A stretch of 64,000 nt of DNA, from contig OV277869.1 of assembly GCA_922989275.2 (NCBI GenBank), positions 18,499,189 through 18,563,188 of the forward strand, read 5' to 3'. This document shows positions 25,701 through 37,700 of this stretch, one piece after another. A model generated the notes under the pieces. The model did not search any database. It was given only the letters and a program-made list of their open reading frames with translations, and was not told the origin of the DNA. The stretch comes from Gari tellinella. Lineage: Eukaryota > Mollusca > Bivalvia > Cardiida > Psammobiidae. Positions within the stretch are counted from its first letter, which is position 1. Each line of letters begins with the position of its first letter. The translations under genes and the position numbers were made by a program.

Positions 25701-28700
25701 CCACATGATAAGTGTCGCTCATACGAGCTTGTTATTCACTTTTTTATTGTTTATTGTTTGAGGATGTAATTTGCCTCCCTGTCCTCAGAGATCACACAAT
25801 TACTGAAAATCGCATCAGTCAGTCGTCTTCAAATCTCAAACCCCTTGTTCTCCGAAGCTGCTTTAATCATCTCGGTTATCACTCCTGATAGGCCAGCGGC
25901 CTTGCAGTATATCATCTTGTCAAGAGTTATGCACTTCTTATACAAGATGACCACTTTTGTAGTGACTGACTTTGACAGTAACTGTACCAAAGTTCTGTTT
26001 ACTTTGGTAATTCAGGAGTAAAGATGTGCAATTTTTTATATTTGAAATTATATGTGTGATGTCATTCTTTCTTATTCTACTCTATGGTTAAGCCAAAAGA
26101 CTGTTCAGTCAAGTGTCTGTGTAGCCATGTACTCATTCAGCAATATTTCAAAGATATGATGATTCTTTGCAGCAGCAGTACTAGCTTAGAAACTTACATA
26201 ATACATGTTAAAAGGCCTGATGAAAAGGAATACTGAACAAAGTTTTATACTGAAAGATACTGTACACAGTTATCTGGTTTCAAAGAGGTGCCACCACATC
26301 CTCAGGAGACTTGCATCCCAAGAAAGTTATTGGTATCCATTCTACCAATTTATTTCCCTGTTCCTAAGAAGCTCACATGTAATTGAACTATTTAACAAGA
26401 AAGGTGACATGTGGTGACAAATGTCACAGTAATGCAAACACAGAACTTTACTTTTGTACGATAATTTCAGCATTCTTTGCTTACAAAACAGTGCAATTTA
26501 TATATTAAAGGTAGGTAATTGGGTTCTATGAACTAATCTATAATATTTGAGTTTTGACTTGACTAATTACTTTTCTGTTAATCTGAAATATTTATTGCAT
26601 TTTACATCGTTATGCAAGAACTATCTCAATGTACACTTAAGCTGTATGGTTTTTATGTATACTCTATTCTGGTGACAGTCTCTTATAATTCATTTATGAA
26701 TGAATTAATCGCGATCTTTTCACGCTTTATTATTAATTATGAACAATTATATTATCACGACGGGGAAAAATTGGAGCAAATCGTAGCCTTGTAAAGCAAC
26801 GCACATACTTTGCATTTTATTCTACATAAAAAAGTACTTTGTCGGCCATTTTGGACGCCATTTTGAATTATAGATTATTTATTTCTATTTTGAACTTTAA
26901 TTATGTCACAAAAGATAAAATTGAGCAATAATTTGCTGAAAAATCTGTTAAAGCTTATTGAATCAAACCTAACAGTTAGCCAGATATATGCCGGCGGCCA
27001 TCTTGGACGCCATCTTGAATATCTTAAAATGCTCAAGGATGACCGGCGGTCATACATCGGATCCTTGATGCTGAGGGTCTATTCTACCAAAAACCACAAA
27101 AACATTTTCTATACAACTCCAAGCAAGGTTAAACGTGTCCGCGGCCGGACTATATGGGATAAAGGTAAACTACAGATCATGCAGTAAGTATTGACCTATA
27201 AGTAATATACATAGAAGACATTATTCTTTCCCAACAAACATGTTTGTGTTAAAACAATTACAATGCTCCCTCCCCACAGGGCCACAACGGCAAGTCCCTC
27301 CTTACAATAACGCTTGCCGCTGTACCCCAATCAAGACAATTATGTCTAACCTTTTCATGACCTATCGTCTGCTTAAAATTGTCATCTACTGTTTTTCTCA
27401 AAGTCACATATTGGGACATTTTGAAAGAAAAAAACATAATGCTGAGTGACAAACAGCTTGAATCAAGATCAGATGCCACGAAGCGTGGCGTCTGATCTGG
27501 ATTCAAGCTGTTTGCAAATGTAAGCCAATGTCCCTCCCTATAACAACTCCATCCGAACAACACACACAATGTTGTCTCCTACTGGGTGTTATTGTAGAGA
27601 GGGAACACTGTAAGTCCATTGCAAACAGTTTGGAGCCTAATCATTGTTTATATGCCATGTACAAATTTGTATATGGTCAGGCTTCAACCTGTTTTCCACT
27701 CAATGTTCAATTATTTTATTAACAATTTCAATTATTCTGGTGATAAATTGAGTTGAGTTTTACAGAGCTAAGGGGAGTATTTCACAAACTAAAATCTTTA
27801 TTTCTGCATTAAACCCTATAGTGTCACTACTCATTAGAATCGTTACTTCGAACTGATTCTAATGAATAGTACCGTCATAGGATTTGGTGCTGAAATGAGT
27901 AAGCTGGATTTGTTCAATTTACCCCCTCTTATCTGGAGCCCTGGTTTTATGAATACATGCATGACTATTCAACAAGAGGAGGAATAAAAAAGGACTTTAG
28001 ATTGATTACCGTACCCTACATGGTCAAACAATTTCTATCTAATGCAGGGCTGCCATTTCTCCGGATTTTTCCTAAGTCTTCGGATTTTTATCCTAGCAGA
28101 TGGAAGCTTAAAACAGGCTGAAAGTAAAGCAGAATGCACCTTAAGGCGCATTCTACTTTACGTTCAACCTGTTATAAGCAGTCATGTGTTTTCAAAACAA
28201 GAAACAGACTATGGGGTAAAGGTACGGTTAGTAAAATTGCATCTGAAAAAATGAAAATTTGAAATCTTAGGATTTTTATTATCAACTTATGGCAGCCCTA
28301 CTAATGCCATCTGTATCATGAACAAGACAGTGCCCCCTGGTTTGTTTTATCATATCAAATGATATAACTACTCTCCTCAATGACACCTAATCTTCCAAGT
28401 TTTTAAACAATCCACCTCTGTTTACATTTACTTTGTAAGAAAATTCAAACAAGTACTTCAAACTCACTGTGTGCCCAAGGTAAATCTCCCCTTTCTTTCA
28501 CTCTTTAATTACAGCACCCAATCCACCGTAGCGTAGATATTACACGTAGAAGGTCATCACTTAACCCATTATCCCATAGATATACCTTTTTATGACTTTA
28601 TACAGTCAAGAAAATATATCATAATAAATATTTCCTATATCCACACAGATAGAGGCTAAAGCAGACTGAAGTGCAGAATGTGCTTTAAAGCGCATTCTGA

Positions 28701-31700
28701 TTTACTTTCAACCTGCTTTAAGTGGTATTCTGTCTTCAAAACAAGAAACAGGCTATGGGGTAAAGGGTTAAGCATGTGCAAAAAAACGCAAAATATTGTT
28801 TTCTTCTGTTATCACATCGATTCCATCATACATGTGAATTTATTTTTTGGGTAGTCTTCTTTTAATAAGCAAGTTAAAATGACTTGTTCTTGCTAGATTT
28901 TTACATTTCTTCAGAATATTTGAAAATAGAAATACTTTTCTTTTCATTCCTTATATTTCAGAAAGGTTTTCTGTAGGGACTTTTGATAAACACAGACAGA
29001 TTTTCAATAAATTGTTCATTTATACTGAAAGGGATGTTTCCATTTTTGTACCACCCTGATGTAAGGCCGAAACGTTGGTTAATAAAAAACATTCAGCACA
29101 ATATAATACTGTGTGATCCTACTCTTCTCGTGTTTTATTGTTTAAAAGGGATATTGATAGTGGCAATTATAATGCCTTATTTTTCCTTAATTTATAAACT
29201 TTAAACGCAAACAGGGCAGACCTGATTGAAAATACCATATGTTCCAACATCTTATGTGTTGGTCAATGTCCATTATGGGACTAGCTGACACTAGAACTTA
29301 ATGGGTTAAGCTGGCTAAAAGGTTTCCCTTGTTGACACTTTATGTCAGCATGACAGTTAGTAAGTGGTCTGTTTGATTAGCTCATAACTGTTGTAAACTG
29401 AACCCTAACTGAGAACATACAGTAAAACCTCTCTATCAGGACCACTTACTTGAGATAATTATAAGGTGTTTATGACAGGTGACTGCTTAAAGCAACGTGA
29501 CAGTAACACAAAAAGCTCCTTAAGGAGCTTTCTGTTTTACTGTCACCTTGTTTTAAGCAGTCCCCTGTCTTTTATACAGAAGGGTTCCTATAGGAGCCGT
29601 CAGATCAACATCTAAACTGTTTGTCACACATGTTATATATTTCGGAGAGAAAAAAACAACATTAAAGGTAAATGAAAATTGATTCCTTATTAGACAATGA
29701 AAGTCCCCGGCATTTAAAAGTTCAGCGTAAAATTATTTAGGAATATTAGAAGCTTTATAAGGCAAAAAATAAGAAACTGTTTGAAATGTTCTGTAGTATT
29801 GTGACCTGCTTAGTTTACATATTTTAAAACTAAATAACATTAATAAATTTATTAGAATGGAAAATAATTGGGATCATAAACTTAAAACACAGTTATTGTT
29901 TGAACATATGGCAGAACCCATTTTGCCCAAACAAAATGTTTGGCCTACACAAAATAAAACCAATTTGCAGTGAAAAATACAACAATTCATATCAAGGAGT
30001 CACTCTTGTACCGGTATTAGGTATGACAACCACTAAATGTAAAACCCCTTACAATTTTATTCTTGCACATGCTTGCTTCATGCAAGATTAAAATATTGCA
30101 GAAGCTCCTTACGAGACATCAACACTGTTTCATTGAGTGGTCTGTTAACCCTTTACCCCATAAATACGCCTTTTTACACTGATGAATATAATTCAACTTT
30201 ATACAGTCAAGAATATGTACCATGGGAAATATTTTCTATATCCTAGCAGCTGGCAACCTAAATGCGAATCTGCTTTACTTTCAATCTGCTTTACTTGCTC
30301 ACTTGTGTTCAAAGCTGCATAGAACCAGTCTATGGAGGTAATGGGTTAACACAAGTTTTACTGGGTTTTATTACATGTATTCAAATCTTATATCACAATA
30401 GAATTTAGAAATTTGGGACAAAATTGACATCACAGGTGGTAGAAAGCTATGACAGCAGATAAAAGATATATTCAAAATATTTATACACAGATCACTGTTT
30501 TATTTATATAGCTAAGATCTAATACAGTAAGGATTTAAAGCATTTCATCATGGTCATCTGCCAGTGATTGATGGCATACAGGCCGACCATTACATTTTAA
30601 CTATTCAAAGCAGCAATTGACAAGAAGCTGCATAAACAATCTTTGAAACCTTTTCCCCCATAGCTTGTGTTCAGCAATGAAGACAGGTGGTTGCTTTAAG
30701 CAGGCTGAAAGTAAAGCAAATTACTCCTTAGCCCATTACGCCATAGATACACCTTTTTACAGCCTTAATTCATTCCTTCCCTGAAGAAAATGGTTCTATT
30801 TGATACAGTCATGAATATGAACAGTAAGACATTTTTTATATATCCCAGTAGATTGTAGCTTTAAAAGAAGGGTTAATGTTTTTTTGTTTTTTTTTATTTT
30901 ACGTCGCTTTCAACAGTATTTCAGTCATATCACGACGTGCAGCTAATTACAGGTGGAGGAAGACCCCAGAAGTCCTTTAGGCACTGTTTCAGACACAAAT
31001 CGACAACTGGGTAGAACCACTGACCTTCCGCAAGCCAGCTGGAAAGCTTCCCCACATGAAAAATATGAACGACCCTACTGGGATTCGAAATCACAGCGGT
31101 GAGGAGCTTAGTGATGTAAGTCACAGTGACTATACCACTAGGCCACGGAGGCCCCTCAAAAGCAGGGTTAAAGTAAGGCAGAATGCAACTGAAAGAGCAT
31201 CCTGCTTTATTTTCAACCTGCCTTGATTGATAACCTGTCTTCAAAATTAAAAACAGGCTATTTGGTTAGGAGCATTCTGCTTTACTTTCAACCTGCTATA
31301 GGTAACAGCAGCTAGGATATGGGAAATAATAATATATATGTATTGCAATTTCGTAACTTATTAAAATGAAACTATTGTCTTCAGTGGAGGAATAAATTAA
31401 ATGTGTAAAATGTGTATCTATGGAGTATTGGATCAAAATAAGGTGAAACAAAACAGAAAGCTCCTTTCTGTTTATTATCACCCTGCTTCAAGCAGCGATC
31501 TGCCTTAACCCTTTGAGCCCTAGTCCCGCATATAGGCGTCCTTTTCAAACAGTGTACATGTGAATAGTACACCTGTCCTGTGCAAACAGTGAAGACCCAG
31601 ATCAGAGGGCTCCGAAAAGAGCCCTCTGATCAGGGTCTTCACTGTTTGTCATAATGCCAAAAATGGACAAAAACAACCCTTAAAAGTCAGAAATGGACTA

Positions 31701-34700
31701 GACTAAAATTGAAACTAGAATTGTCCATTGAAAGTTTCAGGGAGGAAAGAGTTAAACCCAATAATTATACATTATTTAGTGGTCATATTATAGCTGTTTT
31801 ATAGGTCGTTTGCAGTTCAAAAAAACACGATAATTTTCAAATATCTCCATAACAAGAAAACGGAGACAAATGGAATTTTGCATAGATTTATGATATACCT
31901 ATACCAACTCTGACAAAAAAGAAATATTTTTTTCTCTTCGTAATAAAAAAGTTTTATTCATACCTTCTATATAAAGTTTACACTTCTAAGGGACAGTTTT
32001 CCGAAGGGTGATTTCAAGTTATTCAACAGCCTATCTTTCACGACCCGGCAACGCCTCACCGTTAAGCCATCGCATACCATAGCAGTTTACAACTAACCGA
32101 ACGAGGCCCTGGCTGGGGTACGTTAAACGTATTAACCGACCATACTGTTATTTGCGCACATGTTAGATCCTAATCGGACACCGGAGCCATTTCGTATCTG
32201 AATAGGATCCGAACCATGTGTCACTCATACGAAAGTTTTATCAACAAAACGCAAAATAACTAAATGCGATAAATAGCAGAAGATACATGATCATACCAGA
32301 CGATCTACACCAACTTACCATTATCAAATTTTCAACAGAATGTTTCCAGATCAGTTCGAAAACCTTTATTATTTTATCGCTTAAAGGAAACGTAATGTAA
32401 ACGTAAGTGCAATATACAACTCGAACATTGATACATATTAAACTCCAGATAAGGGGAGTATTTCCAAAACTACTAGTAAATCTTTATTTCTGAATTAAGC
32501 CCTATGGCGTGACTACTCATCAGAACCGTCTTTCTTCGAGTAGTCACGACATAGGATTTGGTGCTGAACTGGGTGAGAAAATGTTGGACTTGTTCAAGTT
32601 TCTCTCTCTTATCTGGAAGCTCTGTAATTATGTAGAAATGTTAAAGCTTCGGTTTGAAAAGTAATTGCAATTCTCTTTATTCCTGGTGAAGAGTTCGTGG
32701 ATTTAGGCATAGTAAAATGTAATGGATTAAGGGGCCTCACAATTAATTTTGTACAACTAAACAACCAATATCAGCACGGGATTCACCTTTCAGACAGAAG
32801 CAACTTGCACGGGATTTTACCTGGGGATATGCTCCAATATAAACAAACGTGATCAAGGTAATAGCCAATAACACCCCACGTAATTGACCATTTTCAGCGA
32901 CACAAAATTTATATAAAACAAAGAAGAAAAGTTTTTAGTTAGACTTTCAAAAATTCTGAATTTCCTTGTCAGAGTTGGTATAGACACATCATTAGTGTAT
33001 GCAAAATTCAATTTAAATACGTCCATTAGTTTTAAAATTATCTAAGATTTGTCGTGTTTTTTTGAACTGCAAACGACCTATACTGTATTTCTTTTATAGT
33101 TGTACTACAGACAGCACTATCTTTGAACCCAGGAGCAAACAACAGTGATTAATCCCTCGCCTGCCATGGTAGAACACTTTTAATATTGACCTCTGCACTA
33201 TTTCTCAAACTTAGACAGAAGACATGAATATGAGTGTCAGTGTGGATACTGATACAGTACACCCAGATACTTGACATCTGATCAGGATCTACACTGTTTA
33301 CACTTGCCAGTGCATTCTGACCAAGACAATGAAAGGGTCAACTCTTTACAGGCTAGCAGAGGAACCATACTATCCTTTACAAACAGTTTGGATCCTGATG
33401 AGACGCCACATAATGTGGCGTCTCATCAGGATCCAAACTGTTTGACACTATGACCCTGTTTTGAAAAGAAATTTATATAATTCTATTTTTAGAACAGTAG
33501 CAGACAACACATTTTGACAGACAGAAAATAACCCCGCATGCAAAGGGTTAAATGTTGAGCAATTATTGATACAATTCCGTTGTCAATCTTTGCTATTGTT
33601 GAACGACAATGCTTGTTTGGCCGCTCTGTTGTCCAGCACAGAACGAATTCTCCAAACCACTTTGACAATTATTGACAGACATAAAAACATCAACTACCCT
33701 AACTCTAACCCTGTTATAATATCACCAGCTTCAATATTGTTGTCTACGAAATTTAAATATCTAGTCTACATGCTTTTATCAAAACCGTTTTGTCTCCCAA
33801 AAAAATCTGTATACCCGTGTCAAACAGTTTCATTACTGGTCTGATGCCCAGGTAGGTAAATTAATTGTTGATTTGGATCCGAACATTTTGCAAAATTTAT
33901 CCAGAACATGGAAAGTTTTAATTTATTAAAGCAAGGATATCCCTGGATAAACAAGAAAGTTCTCCTGCATTGATAAAAAAACAAATTTATTAATTTAAGT
34001 TTGCACAGCAGGCTAAACAGTTTGATTAATTCTTTGCATGCTGGGTAATTTGTTTATCTGTAACAGTTGTTGTCTGCTACTTTTCTAAAATTAGAATTTC
34101 AATTAATTTTTAACCAATTACTCAATAAATACGCATTTTTACACCTTCAATCGAACCGCCTACTGAAGAAAAAGGTTCCACTTTATACAGTCATGAACAT
34201 GTACCATTAAGACATAATTTCTATATTATAGCAAATTATAGCTTAAAGCAGGCTGAAAGTAAAGTAGAATGCTTTCAACCTGCCTTAAGTAGTCACTTAT
34301 CTTCAAAACTAGAAACAGGCTATAGGGTAATGGCTTCAACAGGGTCTTCTGCTTTACTTTCAGCCTGCTTTAAGCTCCTATGTGAGGAGGAACTTGTAAT
34401 GGCAGCCTTTGATATTTCATGTTCAAAACACTCTAGCTGGGAATTACTTGTCTTAGTGTATGAATAGCCTAAAGGCACAATCCTACCGAGATTGGTGTTT
34501 AAAACGCGCAATTTCTTATATATGTGCATTTTCTATGTTTTAAAACTAAGTCAAATCGCGTGTAAGAAGCCTGACATATGCCCCCACTTCGTAAAGAATC
34601 CAACCTAAATGTGTCGAATTCTTATCGTGTTGGTTTACATTTTAAGCGGGTTTGTTTACAAATAAAACAAGCTTGTTCCGATAAAGATCACGTGATTGAT

Positions 34701-37700
34701 ACGTAGCGCGGCGATAATTCATAAACACTGTGTGCAAAGCCGAGCGAAGCCGGAGCATTTCCGTAATAATTTGTCTTCGATCGAAATGTCAACAAAACAG
34801 ATTTAAAAGTCGACTTGTTTCCACCAATTTCACGGATTTGAAAGCAATGTTGTCTCAATAATCATCGGGATTACTTCTTTTTATAGGTTTAGATTACGAA
34901 TGTGTCTACATTTTCAGGTTTTAAAAGTGTGCGATTTTGGCAATTTGACAGTAATGTTGGGACTTTAAAGTAAAATAAGATGCATTTGTGGGGTAAGGGG
35001 TTAAACGATTTTTCATACAATTTTTTTTCCAATCGCTGCTTTGAATAGAAAAAAAAATATGATACTCATTAATTGCACACAGAGAGTTCAAAATAATCAT
35101 TCATCGGCTTCAGTCTAGACAATTATCATTCAGAAGAACTAGCATATACAGTAAAACCTCTCTAATACGGCCACTAATTTGTGTTAATTATTAGGGGTTA
35201 AGAACAGGTGAATGCTTAAAGCAAAGTGACAGTAAAACAGAAAGCTCCTGTAGGAGCTTTCTGTTTTACTGTCACCTTAGTCTAAGCAGTCACCTGTCTT
35301 TTATAAAATCAATTAGCCTTATTTTTAGTGGTCGTAATAGAGGAGGTTTACTGTATATTATGTGGCAGGGTATCTTGTCTGTGCTGGAACGTCTCATCAA
35401 AAATGCATAGGTCAAGCAAGCTTAGACATCAAATCAATAGGCAAGTGTCAAAAGTAAAGATTTCAATATGAATATATCTTATCTACTGTCACTTCCACAC
35501 CTCGGGTAGAGTTTCTGCCTTAGAGTCTGTTTGCAGTTACATTTCACTACCTTAACAAGTTTGTTTTTTTGGGGTTTTTTAAATATAATTGGCTTTTAAA
35601 GAGACTGAAAACCAAATGGTGTATTTGTATGATAAAAAGAAAACAATCAAATAAAAGTAAATTTGTGGCATTATGGTACATCTGGCATTTTGTTAGCCAA
35701 GTGGTTTAGGAGCCTGATTCAATTTTTGGAGATTATCAATATATATGACCTTTAAATTTCATTAAACATTCTTAATGAAGCTTTCAACAGTCGTGGAACA
35801 GCCACATTTCAAAGCAGAATGCAACTTTCCTAGTCCCAAAATTATTTGTTGCGTTGTATTACAAAGAAGGTTTTACGTCCAAGCAGCCCTGATCAACACT
35901 TGCTCACTTTCAGTGGGACATCCGAATTATTTGTACACAAAACAAATTGAAAGTAGAAACTACAAATTTTATTATTATCATATTTACCTCATAATGTAAT
36001 GCTTATTCACTGTAAGTTTATTATTTTAAATCTTTTCACTGTTTTATCTAATACGGTTCTCAAAATTAATCAATTTTTCATTTTAATATCAATGATATTG
36101 AGTGTTGTTTTATTGATCGGATGAGTACTGAGTCAAAGTCTTGAACTCGATGCTGACTTATATAGATAAATTCAAATCAAAGATTTGAAATAATCAAAAA
36201 TGGCTTTCCTCTCATCACTAAAGGTAGATTACACATTAATTTTGTTCTACCGTAAGCTGCAGGGTGTCTTTAAGACTTTCTTTGAAACTTCGCTTTAATG
36301 AATGCCATAGCAATTTAATTTTTTGGAGTGAATACATTTAACCTTGACTATTCAGATAGACGACACTTGAAACCTTTAATTTTCTTGATAGCTACCAGTT
36401 TAATTATGCACTCACATAAACACACATTAATCTTTAAAGCATAATTATGTTAAATATTTAAGCAAAATTTAATAGTTTTATTCTATCAATATAAACAGCT
36501 CAGTGATAACCCTTACTATGAAAGAAACCAGTATGCGTAGCATTAACAGTGTAGAACCTGATCAGGGGTCTTTTTCAGAAGCGCTCTGATTAGGCTCTAC
36601 GCTGTTTGTAATACTTTAAATTACATGATGTAGTTTGGAGACAAAACCCTTGAGATACACTTAAATTGGTCATTTATTAGAAATTGGAGGACTGGTTGTA
36701 AGGGTTATCTTTGTCATGCAATCATATTAATCAATGTCAAGCATACACAACCAACATAATGTTTAGGCACAGTTTCAACAATACAAATATAATACAAGAT
36801 TCAAATTCTCCAACCAATTAAAACAAAACACTTCAAGTTTAATATTTTCTCGCAACAGTCTTACTTTTTCGAGTATGTTTCTTTTCTGTTGTTTGAAATT
36901 CAATAGAACACAAAGTCATTAAAATTGAAATTGTGGTATCTGTTTAGAAATTGAAAAGTTTTTAATTTTTAAGAGAAAACAAAAGAGTTACGGTTCATGC
37001 TTTCATATAAAGTAAAACCCTTCTAATACGACCACTTAAAAGTAGATTAAATGACTGTATAAACAACAGGTGACAGCTTAAAGCACGAACGTAAAACAGA
37101 AAGCTCCTAAAGGAGCTTTCTGTTTTATGTTCACCTTGCTTTAAGTGGTCACCTTTCTTAAACATAATAACATAAACACAATTTAGCGGGCGTAATAGCG
37201 AGTTTCTACTGTATATACTTTGAATTGGATTTTCTAGCATTTTGTATAAATCCCCTTATTACATTCTTTGTCATTTATTCTTTCATTCATCTGTATATCA
37301 ATATGTTCAATATCATGTTTGTCAAAACTATTTGGTCCAATTTTCAGACAGTACCATTGCATAAATAGTTAACCCATTACCCCATAGATTGCTTCTAGTA
37401 TTTCAGATAGTTTACCACTTAAAGCAGGCTAAAAGTAGAGCAGAATGTGCCTTAAAGCACATTCTGCTTTACTTTCAGCCTGCTTTAAGCTGTCATCTGC
37501 TAGGAAATAGAACCATTTCTTATAGAACATGGTAAAACTATTTTATTCAGTGGAGGAATAAATAAAAAGTGTAAAAAGGTGTTTTTATGGGGAAATGGGT
37601 TAAATACATGTAGTAGTGACAAACTTAGTTCAGAGACCATTAATTGAAGAAATATTGAACCAGGTGGTCTTTAAAGATATGTGACTGCTTTATGCAGGAT

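Larger units (their letters stand above)
22397..27128. mobile_element. 4.73 kb element with about 540-bp terminal inverted repeats and TTAA flanks (piggyBac-like candidate)
   Basis: The left end CCTTGCTTGGAGTTGTATAG (from 22397) is exactly inverted at the right end (to 27128). TTAA stands directly outside both ends (22393-22396, 27129-27132). The inverted repeats stay alignable for about 540 bases (to about 22935 and from about 26596), with only scattered differences and small indels. The arms hold pairs of AAGATGGCGTCC / AAGATGGCCGCC and AAAATGGCGTCC / AAAATGGCCGAC. No transposase frame was found; the middle contains a dead LINE on the minus strand. TTAA duplication is the hallmark of piggyBac-type elements, but superfamily membership is inferred from that alone. 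Confidence 0.88.

Noticed and set aside
22441..27080. A host gene between the long inverted repeats
   Set aside because: The only coding trace is a reverse transcriptase with many frameshifts; the surrounding open frames are short and lack splice structure.
29058..29090. CTGATGTAAGGCCGAAACG resembles a hammerhead ribozyme core (as found in Penelope-like elements and bivalve retrozymes)
   Set aside because: There is no room for a proper stem II between CTGATG and GAAAC, and stems I and III do not pair convincingly; no Penelope coding sequence was seen nearby.
30877..31157. Protein-coding reading of the minus strand in this stretch (104 codons)
   Set aside because: The frame falls entirely on the SINE and MITE-A stem; the peptide is a by-product.
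33566..33844. 92-codon plus-strand frame
   Set aside because: Low-complexity Leu/Ser-rich peptide partly over MITE-C sequence, with no splice or domain support.
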